Positions 9,177 through 19,404 of a stretch of 64,000 nucleotides of DNA are shown piece by piece. The position numbers and the translations under genes are program-made. The notes beneath the pieces are model-generated. The model was not told the DNA's origin. It worked only from the letters and a program-made list of their open reading frames with translations, and did no database searches. Source of the stretch: Nemertoderma westbladi (taxonomy: Eukaryota > Xenacoelomorpha > Nemertodermatida > Nemertodermatidae); contig JAUCBJ010003467.1 in NCBI GenBank assembly GCA_032718475.1, forward strand, positions 62,001-126,000, in the 5' to 3' direction. The number at the start of each line of letters is the position of its first letter. Positions within the stretch are counted from its first letter, which is position 1.

Positions 9177-10316
9177 ATTATAAATATGATATATGCCAAG
9201 GTTTCAAATGTTCGATTTTATTAAATTGATTAAAAAATATTCAAGAAATGCAGAATTGGTTGTGAAATATCTAAGATACGGGCATTCTAACGTTGTATGG
9301 TTTTGAATAATAAATAAACAATTCTAGAATTTTATTTATCTCATAAGATCCGGCTGGCGGTTCCTGTCTCTGACTACCCGACGTATCACGTCGTGTTGCG
9401 ACACTATATTTCTGGACATGGTATCCTCCTAGTGTGTGTCTGCATAACTATAATGCTTGGTTGATACATTACGGTATATTATAAGTACGTACATGTTGGT
9501 ACAATATGTTCCTGGAGAAAATAATTGAACGTTTAAACTTTTTTAATATTAGAATATTTTCAACAAGTGCAATATTGAATTGAAAAAAACAGTGTCTCCA
9601 TCACTATTATTGCACCAGTTGCACCGCAGTTATTCCGTGACCGCATGCTTACGAAAATAATGGTTTGGTGGTTTCGATAGAAAGCTGCTGGAATATGGAT
9701 TACAAGTCTGTTTAAACAATGGAAATTGGATGCTAAATGGCTGAGATATGGGCTGTCGAAGGATTCATGTTTTTAGCTATTTATAATAACTGCCAAAGAA
9801 CTTTTTAATAATTAATATTTAGGAAATCTATGTATGGCATTCAATCTTTAATATCTCCGCATAAGGTGATGGAATCTAAATTCAACCCAAACCAGGGAGG
9901 AGAAAACCGACGCAATTAACATCTGTTTGCGAGTAAAATTTAAACTGTAATCTGTGCTATTGTGATTTACATCAGCATTACACAAGATTACAAGAGCTGT
10001 TGTATTGTAAAGAATTGGATATCATTAGCTTATTCGAAATATTAATATTATTGGATATTTATTGTAATTGAAACTCGAATAGTGTAGAATAATTTTGCAA
10101 AATTATTTTACTGTTTAAAATTTACTGTTTAATACAGGGATAACCTCCCTGTTATCCTCCAATGTCACCATAATTATAATTATATTATACTTGTTATGTT
10201 ATAATTACTTATTATTTTTGTGCATTAAAAACTGTAAATTGAAAAATGTTGGTAGTTTCTTTATTGTCACGTATTCCGTCTTCCATATTTTGGGAATTAT
10301 TGGTCACAGTGAATAG
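8687..10316. other. AT-rich non-genic stretch with poly-C repeat
   Basis: No supportable gene. A run of 23 C (9144-9166) followed by A lies beside sequence (GGGCATTCTAACGTTG, ACACTATATTTCTGGACATG) related to the fold-back family at 4795 and 33000. The rest is AT-rich and unassigned. Confidence 0.5.
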
Positions 10317-10560
10317 TTATGAATTATTAAAGTTATTATTATTAGCACTAGTTGTTAATAGTTGTTATTATTAGAGTTATTATTATTAGCACTAGTTGTT
10401 AATAGTTGTTATTATTATAAAGTTATTAATATTAGCACTAGTTGTTAATAGTTGTTATTATTATAAAGTTATTAATATTAGCACTAGTTGTTAATAGTTG
10501 TTATTATTATAGAGTTATTATTATTAGCACTAGTTGTTAATAGTTGTATTATTAGAGTTA
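10317..10560. repeat. About 48-60-bp tandem repeat
   Basis: Around five imperfect copies of a unit with the core AGCACTAGTTGTTAATAGTT separated by TTATTATTA runs. The small ORF at 10534-10755 starts inside it and is not supported as a gene. Confidence 0.85.
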
Positions 10561-10879
10561 TTAAAGTTATGTTTATTACTGAAGACCGTTTTAATGTTTT
10601 GTAATCAGCGGAAGTGGTGGACTGGTGTGTCCATACCATTATTGAACACGACTGAATACGGCACTCGATGGGCTATTCCCCAAAGAAGTATAATTAAACT
10701 TTTGAATAAACTAACACATGGCACCGTTTTTAATTCATACATATTACATAGTTAACTCCGAGTAATTAACTTTTGTGCTAAAACAAATTTAGAATCTAAA
10801 AAGTCGTTTCCTGAAAAATGTTTTTTTTTAACTTAGTCCCTTAAATGACAGGGTCAATGTATAAAATATTATCAATACC

Positions 10880-11230
10880 CCCCATGTACAACTACGACCT
10901 GCTTTTATGCTCAGAATGCATTCCGTAAAGGTCGTGGGACCATGTGGCTTTCGATTCAGTTTCACGACCACGTATGTTGGTATGTTTAGCAATTAGATTA
11001 CTTGCATTCTATAGGATTCCTGAGGACATTATTACGGCAAATCAATCAGATCGGTATACGATGGTTCGACGACATTTTTCTAGCACAAATCCAAAGCAGA
11101 ACCTAAGTCTCATCTAGCTTGGCACTTGCACGGAACCACCTCCGCTTTGCAGGACATTGCTTTCGCCGTGAGGACCAGCCAGTCTATATAATCTTGTGCT
11201 TTGGCAGCCTCATGGAGTGAATAAGCATGG
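10880..11230 (+). pseudogene. RTE-like LINE remnant
   Basis: Frame-shifted islands carry AQNAFRKGRGTM (about 10914-10950), an IPEDIITA block (about 11014-11040) and a C-terminal block resembling RFAGHCFRREDQP (about 11140-11185). These follow RTE reverse transcriptase order with the middle missing. The remnant lies just upstream of the exon at 11313, and a similar LINE tail precedes the partial exon copy at 28029. Confidence 0.55.
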
Positions 11231-11312
11231 TGGACAGACCATGACTATTATATTAAATTATATATATTAAAGTATAGGTTTGTGGGATTAAATGTGTATC
11301 TTTTACTTTCAG

Positions 11313-11424
11313 GGAAAAGTATAAAAATCAACTGGAGCAGAATATACTATGTAGGATCACAGATTTCGAAGACGATTTTACAAATTTATTGAAGAAAGCG
11401 GAATCTTCACATGTTTCGCACAAG
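11313..11424 (+). CDS. Internal coding exon of unidentified host gene
   Basis: A 112-bp segment bounded by a pyrimidine-rich acceptor (TCTTTTACTTTCAG, ending 11312) and a good donor (AAG|GTATGT, 11425). After one leading base it is open for 37 codons, starting EKYKNQLEQN and ending ESSHVSHK, and it ends in phase 0. The peptide is charged and helix-prone. I do not recognise the protein. The BEL/Pao element begins 59 bp downstream, inside the presumed following intron. The first 32 bp or so of this exon, with its acceptor, recur at 28029-28061. The next exon could be 32178-32390, which starts in phase 0. Confidence 0.5.
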
Positions 11425-11478
11425 GTATGTTTTAGTTTTAGTGGTGCGACGGGAATAACGGGATCCACAATTTTCGGG

Positions 11479-11483
11479 ATTTG
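11479..11483. repeat. BEL element target-site duplication, left
   Basis: ATTTG precedes the left LTR and is repeated exactly after the right LTR at 27760-27764. Five-base duplications are usual for LTR retrotransposon integrases. Confidence 0.95.
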
Positions 11484-12644
11484 TGTTCGCGCTTTCAGAC
11501 CTTTAGCAGTTTAACCTGCCAAATTTAGATGTCTTCTAGATTATAAATCGACTTTAGCCTATGACGAGTATTTGATACACTACATTAGCCGAAGCCAGTC
11601 TATGCGCGACCATTCACCCGCTGGATATACCCGGGAGACTGGATTCGGAAGCTTTGACCTTATTGCGGTGTAGGCCTACTGTATTATTCGACTGATCGTT
11701 AATATATAATCTCTGACCAATAATATTCACTTTCGGGAAATATTAACAGTTCCTTTAGGACGTGGCGCTCTAATTATGTATACAGAGTTATGACTTACAC
11801 TAGACACAACGGGATGGCTATGGATTCACGTATAAAGCGCATTCTTTAGGAGATGCTTTGTTATCAGTCACAATCAGGCACACTACCGCACAATACTGCA
11901 CACCGATCTGCCGACCTTCACTAATTTTAGTCACATATAAAGAGAACAGCAACCGACTCATGTAGTGCCTATGAAATAGCATTAGATTCACTCCAAAACC
12001 AATATAATGTAAGTCGCAATTGTTATATGTAACCGGTCTCTTACCTTCAGTATATCAAGAAGATTGGGGATTTTATAATTATTTATCGATATTATCCAAA
12101 TATAATAATATTCCATCAACTGATATAATTAATAACCAACAGTAAATAGCAGTAAAAATGCGGTGTGGTATGTTGGATTGGATTGATTGATTAGTTTGAT
12201 AACAGATATACGTTTCTATGATCAAGCCTACTAATGTTTGGCTAAAGCCTGAAAACACAGAAATTCCAAAGCTGGTCTTCTGGCATCAGGAAAAAAGGTA
12301 AACATTGACCCATAATGCATTGCGCGATTTCCCGGAGGTTTCTGTACAAAAAACAGGAGAATCGCTCTGATTGGTTGTCCGAACAAAGGAACAAAGAAAA
12401 AGCTACACGTGTACATATCAGCTGTTAGCTGTCGTCATAGTAACTACACTGTGTCAAGAGGATTTTAGCGTATTGCGACATAAAATTGCTAGTTATGTCC
12501 GCTAAAGTACACATACAGAAGAAATGGCTTTTTATGTCCACTAAAACACTGGTACAGTAAGGAAACGGATTTTTATGTCCGTTAAACCAACTACAGAGTA
12601 CTTTGCGGGGAAAATAACCAGCTAATTCCGCAAAAGCTTTTACA
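11484..12644 (-). repeat. 3' LTR of the BEL element
   Basis: 1161 bp, with TG...CA ends when read on the element's strand. It aligns end to end with 26599-27759 without net indels. The small open frame at 12231-12416 is duplicated in both LTRs and has no recognisable product. Confidence 0.93.
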
Positions 12645-12722
12645 CCGCTCCCAGAAAATGGGATTTAATTCTATAAAATATAAAAAATCACAGTTTCTAA
12701 AATATAAAAATACTCTAAACAG

Positions 12723-13166
12723 TTAGTCTTTCTTACGCGGACGGCGTTTACGCAGTTTTTTGAGGCTAGCAAGAGTCCTTTTCTCTTTGGGGCGAGCCAC
12801 TTTACTAGGAGGGCTGTAACTCCTGGGTGAAGGGTGCAATACAATTGCATCATAAGGTTTAGGATTACGATCGGTGTATCCGCCGGTCGAGGTACCTGGT
12901 TGATCGATATCAACTTCAGTGGAGCGAGGTCTAACGGCCTTTAAGGCGCGTCTTAGGACAGCAGCTCCTACTGGTCCCTGACGGGTCGTCTGGACAATAG
13001 CGGTAGGTGGACCGTGAGTGGTGAGAAATTTCCTCGGTTTGATGATTCTTTCCAACTCGTGTTCTCGGGCTCTATCGGAATCGATATGCTTCTCCTCGAG
13101 CTGATTTTCCTCCGCTTGTCGTTGAAAACATTTGTCCAAACTCTTGCAGAAAGTAGGGCCGTCCAA
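12723..13166 (-). CDS. BEL element accessory ORF, basic C-terminus
   Basis: 147 residues, with a charged coiled-coil-like N-terminal part (QRQAEENQLEEKHI) and a strongly basic C-terminus (KKLRKRRPRKKD). It is the last ORF before the 3' LTR. Upstream sequence (13167-13300) has further helix-prone open stretches in neighbouring frames, so the original ORF was probably longer and is now broken. There is no membrane segment or signal peptide and no evidence for an envelope protein. Function unknown; a nucleic-acid-binding role is only suggested by charge. Confidence 0.45.
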   Translation of the reverse strand: MDGPTFCKSLDKCFQRQAEENQLEEKHIDSDRAREHELERIIKPRKFLTTHGPPTAIVQTTRQGPVGAAVLRRALKAVRPRSTEVDIDQPGTSTGGYTDRNPKPYDAIVLHPSPRSYSPPSKVARPKEKRTLASLKKLRKRRPRKKD

Positions 13167-13360
13167 CTTCGATATCTGCTTAGAAATTCTGGATTTCCTG
13201 ATCGAACTGAGATAAAGCTAATTCGTTTACCGCTTGGACTTGTTGCTGCAATTTACATTTCTCTAAACAATTGTAGGTTCCTTTTCTGATCTTTTGAAAA
13301 ATAGTGTCCAACACGTTTCGTACAACTCTCTCCTCCGCTTCGGTGACAGGTTGTATCGGG

Positions 13361-13606
13361 TTAAACCGGGACGATGATACGGTTGAATGGCGATATTAGA
13401 TGTCCACGTCCCAATCCGGCTAGGTAAGATGGGCGAATATTTAGGAAGCCCACAACCGGAGAGCCACCGACTAACTGTTCGGGTAACACTAGATCTTTGA
13501 ACAGTGAGTACAGTTCGGGAGGATCCGTGATACTATTAGGATCAAAAGTCTGAGGTCTCACTAGGAAGTGAAGAGGTCTGACCGAGTATTCCGGAACTCT
13601 GATCAT
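13361..13606 (-). CDS. BEL element small ORF, unknown
   Basis: 81 residues starting MIRVPEYSVRPLHFLVRPQT, with no family recognised. The tandem-duplication breakpoint falls inside it, so a second, truncated copy of its first about 20 codons is at about 16841-16901. It may be the remnant of a larger 3' ORF that also includes 12723-13166. Confidence 0.35.
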   Translation of the reverse strand: MIRVPEYSVRPLHFLVRPQTFDPNSITDPPELYSLFKDLVLPEQLVGGSPVVGFLNIRPSYLAGLGRGHLISPFNRIIVPV

Positions 13607-13934
13607 AGGTTTATTTAAGGATCATTTGAGTCGAGTGAGCGTAGGTGATACATCGAACAAGTTTCGCTCGAAACTCCCGTAAATATAGCGAGTAAAACTG
13701 TGTTTAAAGCAACGTCTCCGTGGATGTTTATGTCTTTCCGTTTGTTGGTTGGGTCTTGGGCCTTCATCGCAATAATACCAAAGACGCACGTCTTGTAGGG
13801 GAAACGCGGGTGATATTTATTCGGTTTTACAATGTTCCTCCATTTGTTCGAAGCTATCTGGGATGACAGGTAGCGGTCGATCGGCGGTAAGATACATCAT
13901 AGTGAAATAGAGCCGTTTGAGTTCTATCATAGGG

Positions 13935-14438
13935 TCATGATGTATACCTTGAGGATATCGAGTTTCTAGATTTTGTTGACTGGCAATATTGAGATATGTT
14001 TCCGCTCAGGAATTCCAGATAATCGTTGAAGTCGCTGCGTTTATCCGGCTCTTCAACGTCTTCTCTTTCGAGTCTGTTTCGAATAGAATTCTCGTGTTCC
14101 ATTCTCGGTTTATCGTTCCGACTCCGCTGGGTAGGATATTTAAATAAAACCATTTCCCTTTTGGTGTCGACATCGTCCGTATCGTGTAAATCGATAGGAT
14201 GGCCGGTAGTTAAGAAGTCCATATACGTACCATTACGATGCGTATAGCGAGCGGTGAATTTTCTATAGTCCAATTCACGCGTAAGTTGCTCCTGGGACAT
14301 TGGCGGTTCGATATAACGACCATCATCCTCCGTAGTAGTTGGACCAGCATCGCCGCGTATCAAGCTATCAACAAACGCTTGTAAAGGTAGAGTATATCGC
14401 TCCCTGATACCAAGATCATCTTCTATCAACTCAGTCAT
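13935..14438 (-). pseudogene. BEL accessory ORF copy 1, frameshifted
   Basis: The first about 142 residues match the ORF at 17112-17732. An extra base at about 14002 (TTTCCGCTC against TTTCTCTC in copy 2) then shifts the frame and ends the protein after about 25 unrelated residues. It is a broken duplicate of the intact copy. Confidence 0.85.
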
Positions 14439-16110
14439 ATCTGCTATATGAGTTTATCAATATTATAATGAGTTTATATTTAGGCTAGCGGGCGTCGCTG
14501 CCTACCCCTCTCGGCCCCCGGACAGCGCAAGATCCTCAGCGCTGGTGTACTTTCGCCGATGTGCCTATCGCCAACGTCGTAGCTGCATAACGACCACAAC
14601 AACCAGCGCGAGTCACTCCACCATCCATCCCAAAGGCTTAGATTTACTTCAGGTTCTTACTGGAGAGTTAGGGCTACTTTCACAATTGCGACTCGCTACT
14701 GTAAACACACTTTAGTAGTAACATTCACCTATAAACGCACAAATTCCACACAACTGTCACAAACCGCACACATTCGGGCCATTTGTCCGTTAGTCAAGTG
14801 CCTTCCAGAATGCCACGTTATTATTGGGTATCCTGGGATACTAGCAGTATGCTATTTATTCCTTATGCTATTCAATGGGCAAGCTTTATTGTTCTTTTAA
14901 CTCACTTCTAATTCTAGCGTGGGTGTTGCTATGGTGACATTATGGAACGCTAGCGGTAGAATTAGGGTAATTCTCATGCATACAGATCTGGGATGCTATT
15001 TAATAGTAATTCTTTAATTGTCAATATTCCTCTTTATACATGATTTTATGAATTTTTATCGGCTATTGACCATATGTTGGAGATTCTCGCACACTAATAC
15101 ACTTAATAGGGTGAATCTCTGCTCCCATGATCTATTAATTAATGGAATTTTGGGAATGTTATAAATTGTATAAAAATGACAACTTATCAAATTCATTAAA
15201 AGATATGAATTTAAATTTATTCCCGTAAATTTTATTATTTAATATTAAAATAGACACAATTTTATTCCAGAACATATCTGGGGACTGGGATCCTTGATTC
15301 TAGGAAATTTGTTCTTTTAAGAGTATCGGTAAGTGCTACGATATCTTAATTGACTAGAATTTTAAAGGATCTAAATTTTGACAGATTTTAATTTATAGAT
15401 TTTCTAGAGTTAACTTGTAAGTAGTTACTCTATTGTATCTATTTGACAGATTTTATAAATATTAATAATTAATATTTAAGATGGGCACCGGTTTATTCCA
15501 GAACATGTCTGGGGACGTTAACCATTGATTCTAGAATTTTGTCTTTCAAGTATATCGGTGGGTGCCGCGATATCTTAATCGACTAGAATTACAGATGGTC
15601 AAAGGGTTTAACAGATTTATTTTGCGTTATACGCTACTGTTAAAGGGACATCACGCTACTATATGTATTATTTAATATACGGTATGAGAGCAATATCGCA
15701 CGAAGCAATGTCAGTGAGAAGAGGCAAGTCGTTTCCAAGGTCTACCCAGAGCTTGGTTTAGCCGAGACACGAGGATCTGAATTTTGCATTCCTAATACTC
15801 TACTTACCAATAATACTTGAATATAGTAGGAGCTTTATTGTACTTTAATAAGTACGGATATTTCATCTTACTGTAGTCACGTATTTATAATGTAATACGG
15901 ACAGTAAGGAAAGAGAAAAAGAATTATTTCTCGCCGTCGCACTAAATATATAATATATAAGTAACTAAGTAATAAACGCGAATATATATTGCACTAATCT
16001 ACTAAATAATCGCTAAAATAACATTCTACTAAATAAAATTAAAGAAAACGATTATAATAAAATTACATAATAATACATACATAAATATAAAATAATAAAA
16101 ACAAATGCTG
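14439..16110. other. AT-rich non-coding block, copy 1
   Basis: No ORF. It contains two related blocks of TTTATTCCAGAACAT followed by TCTGGGGAC (about 15260 and 15490), each followed by a GACTAGAATT segment: an imperfect repeat of about 230 bp. An identical block is present at 17733-19404. Confidence 0.8.
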
Positions 16111-16809
16111 TTACGTTGGGGAGTCCCTAGATGTTTGTTGGATTAGGGAGGTGGTCGTGGGAAGAGTATCTTGCCTTCCATAGTTTCCGGACAGTTCTCG
16201 GTCTCGTTCCAGTAAACATAAACGACCAACTGGGCGATTGAGCTGCTGTGTCTCGAAGACAATTCCAGGTTTCCTCTTCGTCCTGGAATAGTGACGATAG
16301 AAACATCGCTTCAAATACACGACGGCCTTACAAAGCCGATTCCAGGATCTATAGTGGTCCATCGCTCCCAGCAGGAGAGGTGAGAGTCCCGGCGAGACGT
16401 CTGGTGTTCCAGATCTCCAGTCTCTCTCTCTGATCTCCACAACAGATCGGTTCGCGGTGGGGGAGTTTAGATCCACAGCGTCGTCCCTGGCAATGTGTAA
16501 TACAGACAGATCTATCACGGGTTTAAATAACCTTGATTTACTCGTCCGGGTTTTAGGTTTGACTTTCTCCGCTCCCTTGGCTTGTCTAATCTCAGCCGTG
16601 GTAAGATGGGGAGGCCATTCATCTTCTTTACTTAGGAAGTCGGGTCCACCTAACCAGTCTGGAGTATCTGTCAGTTCTTGAGGAGTTGCTCCTCTGGAAG
16701 CGATGTCGGCTAGATTAATCGTCTCGGGGCAATATCTCCATTGATCTACATTAGAGTTAATATCGTCATTATCTGAGGAGTATGGTGTTCCCTCAGTTGG
16801 GTCGTCCAC
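16111..16809 (-). pseudogene. BEL pol 3' fragment, copy 1
   Basis: The reading frame equals the last about 230 residues of the ORF at 19405-22821 (DQWRYCPETINLADIASRG onward). It has lost everything upstream because of the tandem duplication. It has no gag or protease and no native start, so it is a duplicated fragment. Confidence 0.85.
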
Positions 16810-17111
16810 CTCACTGCTCTCCGATTCCCATTCACTTAAAAAGTCTGAGGTCTCACTAGGAAGTGAAGAGGTCTGACCGAGTATTCCGGAACTCTGATCA
16901 TAGGTTTATTTAAGGATCATTTGAGTCGAGTGAGCGTAGGTGATACATCGAACAAGTTTCGCTCGAAACTCCCGTAAATATAGCGAGTAAAACTGTGTTT
17001 AAAGCAACGTCTCCGTGGATGTTTATGTCTTTCCGTTTGTTGGTTGGGTCTTGGGCCTTCATCGCAATAATACCAAAGACGCACGTCTTGTAGGGGAAAC
17101 GCGGGTGATAT

Positions 17112-17732
17112 TTATTCGGTTTTACAATGTTCCTCCATTTGTTCGAAGCTATCTGGGATGACAGGTAGCGGTCGATCGGCGGTAAGATACATCATAGTGA
17201 AATAGAGCCGTTTGAGTTCTATCATAGGGTCATGATGTATACCTTGAGGATATCGAGTTTCTAGATTTTGTTGACTGGCAATATTGAGATATGTTTCTCT
17301 CAGGAATTCCAGATAATCGTTGAAGTCGCTGCGTTTATCCGGCTCTTCAACGTCTTCTCTTTCGAGTCTGTTTCGAATAGAATTCTCGTGTTCCATTCTC
17401 GGTTTATCGTTCCGACTCCGCTGGGTAGGATATTTAAATAAAACCATTTCCCTTTCGGTGTCGACATCGTCCGTATCGTGTAAATCGATAGGATGGCCGG
17501 TAGTTAAGAAGTCCATATACGTACCATTACGATGCGTATAGCGAGCGGTGAATTTTCTATAGTCCAATTCACGCGTAAGTTGCTCCTGGGACATTGGCGG
17601 TTCGATATAACGACCATCATCCTCCGTAGTAGTTGGACCAGCATCGCCGTGTATCAAGCTATCAACAAACGCTTGTAAAGGTAGAGTATATCGCTCCCTG
17701 ATACCAAGATCATCTTCTATCAACTCAGTCAT
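17112..17732 (-). CDS. BEL accessory ORF, unknown function, intact copy
   Basis: 206 residues beginning MTELIEDDLGIRERYTLPLQ. It is rich in Asp, Glu and Arg, with no signal peptide, membrane segment or known motif that I can see. It lies 1.67 kb downstream of the pol remnant on the same strand, so it would need its own transcript, a spliced transcript or re-initiation. It does not look like an envelope protein. Conservation of this frame between the two tandem copies is uninformative because the duplication is recent. No homologous family is recognised. Confidence 0.5.
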   Translation of the reverse strand: MTELIEDDLGIRERYTLPLQAFVDSLIHGDAGPTTTEDDGRYIEPPMSQEQLTRELDYRKFTARYTHRNGTYMDFLTTGHPIDLHDTDDVDTEREMVLFKYPTQRSRNDKPRMEHENSIRNRLEREDVEEPDKRSDFNDYLEFLRETYLNIASQQNLETRYPQGIHHDPMIELKRLYFTMMYLTADRPLPVIPDSFEQMEEHCKTE

Positions 17733-19404
17733 ATCTGCTATATGAGTTTATCAATATTATAATGAGTTTATATTTAGGCTAGCGGGCGTCGCTGCCTACC
17801 CCTCTCGGCCCCCGGACAGCGCAAGATCCTCAGCGCTGGTGTACTTTCGCCGATGTGCCTATCGCCAACGTCGTAGCTGCATAACGACCACAACAACCAG
17901 CGCGAGTCACTCCACCATCCATCCCAAAGGCTTAGATTTACTTCAGGTTCTTACTGGAGAGTTAGGGCTACTTTCACAATTGCGACTCGCTACTGTAAAC
18001 ACACTTTAGTAGTAACATTCACCTATAAACGCACAAATTCCACACAACTGTCACAAACCGCACACATTCGGGCCATTTGTCCGTTAGTCAAGTGCCTTCC
18101 AGAATGCCACGTTATTATTGGGTATCCTGGGATACTAGCAGTATGCTATTTATTCCTTATGCTATTCAATGGGCAAGCTTTATTGTTCTTTTAACTCACT
18201 TCTAATTCTAGCGTGGGTGTTGCTATGGTGACATTATGGAACGCTAGCGGTAGAATTAGGCTAATTCTCATGCATACAGATCTGGGATGCTATTTAATAG
18301 TAATTCTTTAATTGTCAATATTCCTCTTTATACATGATTTTATGAATTTTTATCGGCTATTGACCATATGTTGGAGATTCTCGCACACTAATACACTTAA
18401 TAGGGTGAATCTCCGCTCCCATGATCTATTAATTAATGGAATTTTGGGAATGTTATAAATTGTATAAAAATGACAACTTATCAAATTCATTAAAAGATAT
18501 GAATTTAAATTTATTCCCGTAAATTTTATTATTTAATATTAAAATAGACACAATTTTATTCCAGAACATATCTGGGGACTGGGATCCTTGATTCTAGGAA
18601 ATTTGTTCTTTTAAGAGTATCGGTAAGTGCTACGATATCTTAATTGACTAGAATTTTAAAGGATCTAAATTTTGACAGATTTTAATTTATAGATTTTCTA
18701 GAGTTAACTTGTAAGTAGTTACTCTATTGTATCTATTTGACAGATTTTATAAATATTAATAATTAATATTTAAGATGGGCACCGGTTTATTCCAGAACAT
18801 GTCTGGGGACGTTAACCATTGATTCTAGAATTTTGTCTTTCAAGTATATCGGTGGGTGCCGCGATATCTTAATCGACTAGAATTACAGATGGTCAAAGGG
18901 TTTAACAGATTTATTTTGCGTTATACGCTACTGTTAAAGGGACATCACGCTACTATATGTATTATTTAATATACGGTATGAGAGCAATATCGCACGAAGC
19001 AATGTCAGTGAGAAGAGGCAAGTCGTTTCCAAGGTCTACCCAGAGCTTGGTTTAGCCGAGACACGAGGATCTGAATTTTGCATTCCTAATACTCTACTTA
19101 CCAATAATACTTGAATATAGTAGGAGCTTTATTGTACTTTAATAAGTACGGATATTTCATCTTACTGTAGTCACGTATTTATAATGTAATACGGACAGTA
19201 AGGAAAGAGAAAAAGAATTATTTCTCGCCGTCGCACTAAATATATAATATATAAGTAACTAAGTAATAAACGCGAATATATATTGCACTAATCTACTAAA
19301 TAATCGCTAAAATAACATTCTACTAAATAAAATTAAAGAAAACGATTATAATAAAATTACATAATAATACATACATAAATATAAAATAATAAAAACAAAT
19401 GCTG
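17733..19404. other. AT-rich non-coding block, copy 2
   Basis: Same content as 14439-16110 with a few substitutions. It separates the pol remnant from the accessory ORF. Such a block could hold a splice acceptor or a secondary promoter, but none can be assigned. Confidence 0.75.

Noticed and set aside
13014-13289. Plus-strand 91-aa ORF in the BEL element
   Set aside because: Antisense shadow of the element's minus-strand ORFs.
12723-17732. Envelope gene in the BEL element
   Set aside because: No signal peptide, membrane anchor or cysteine-rich ectodomain in any 3' ORF.
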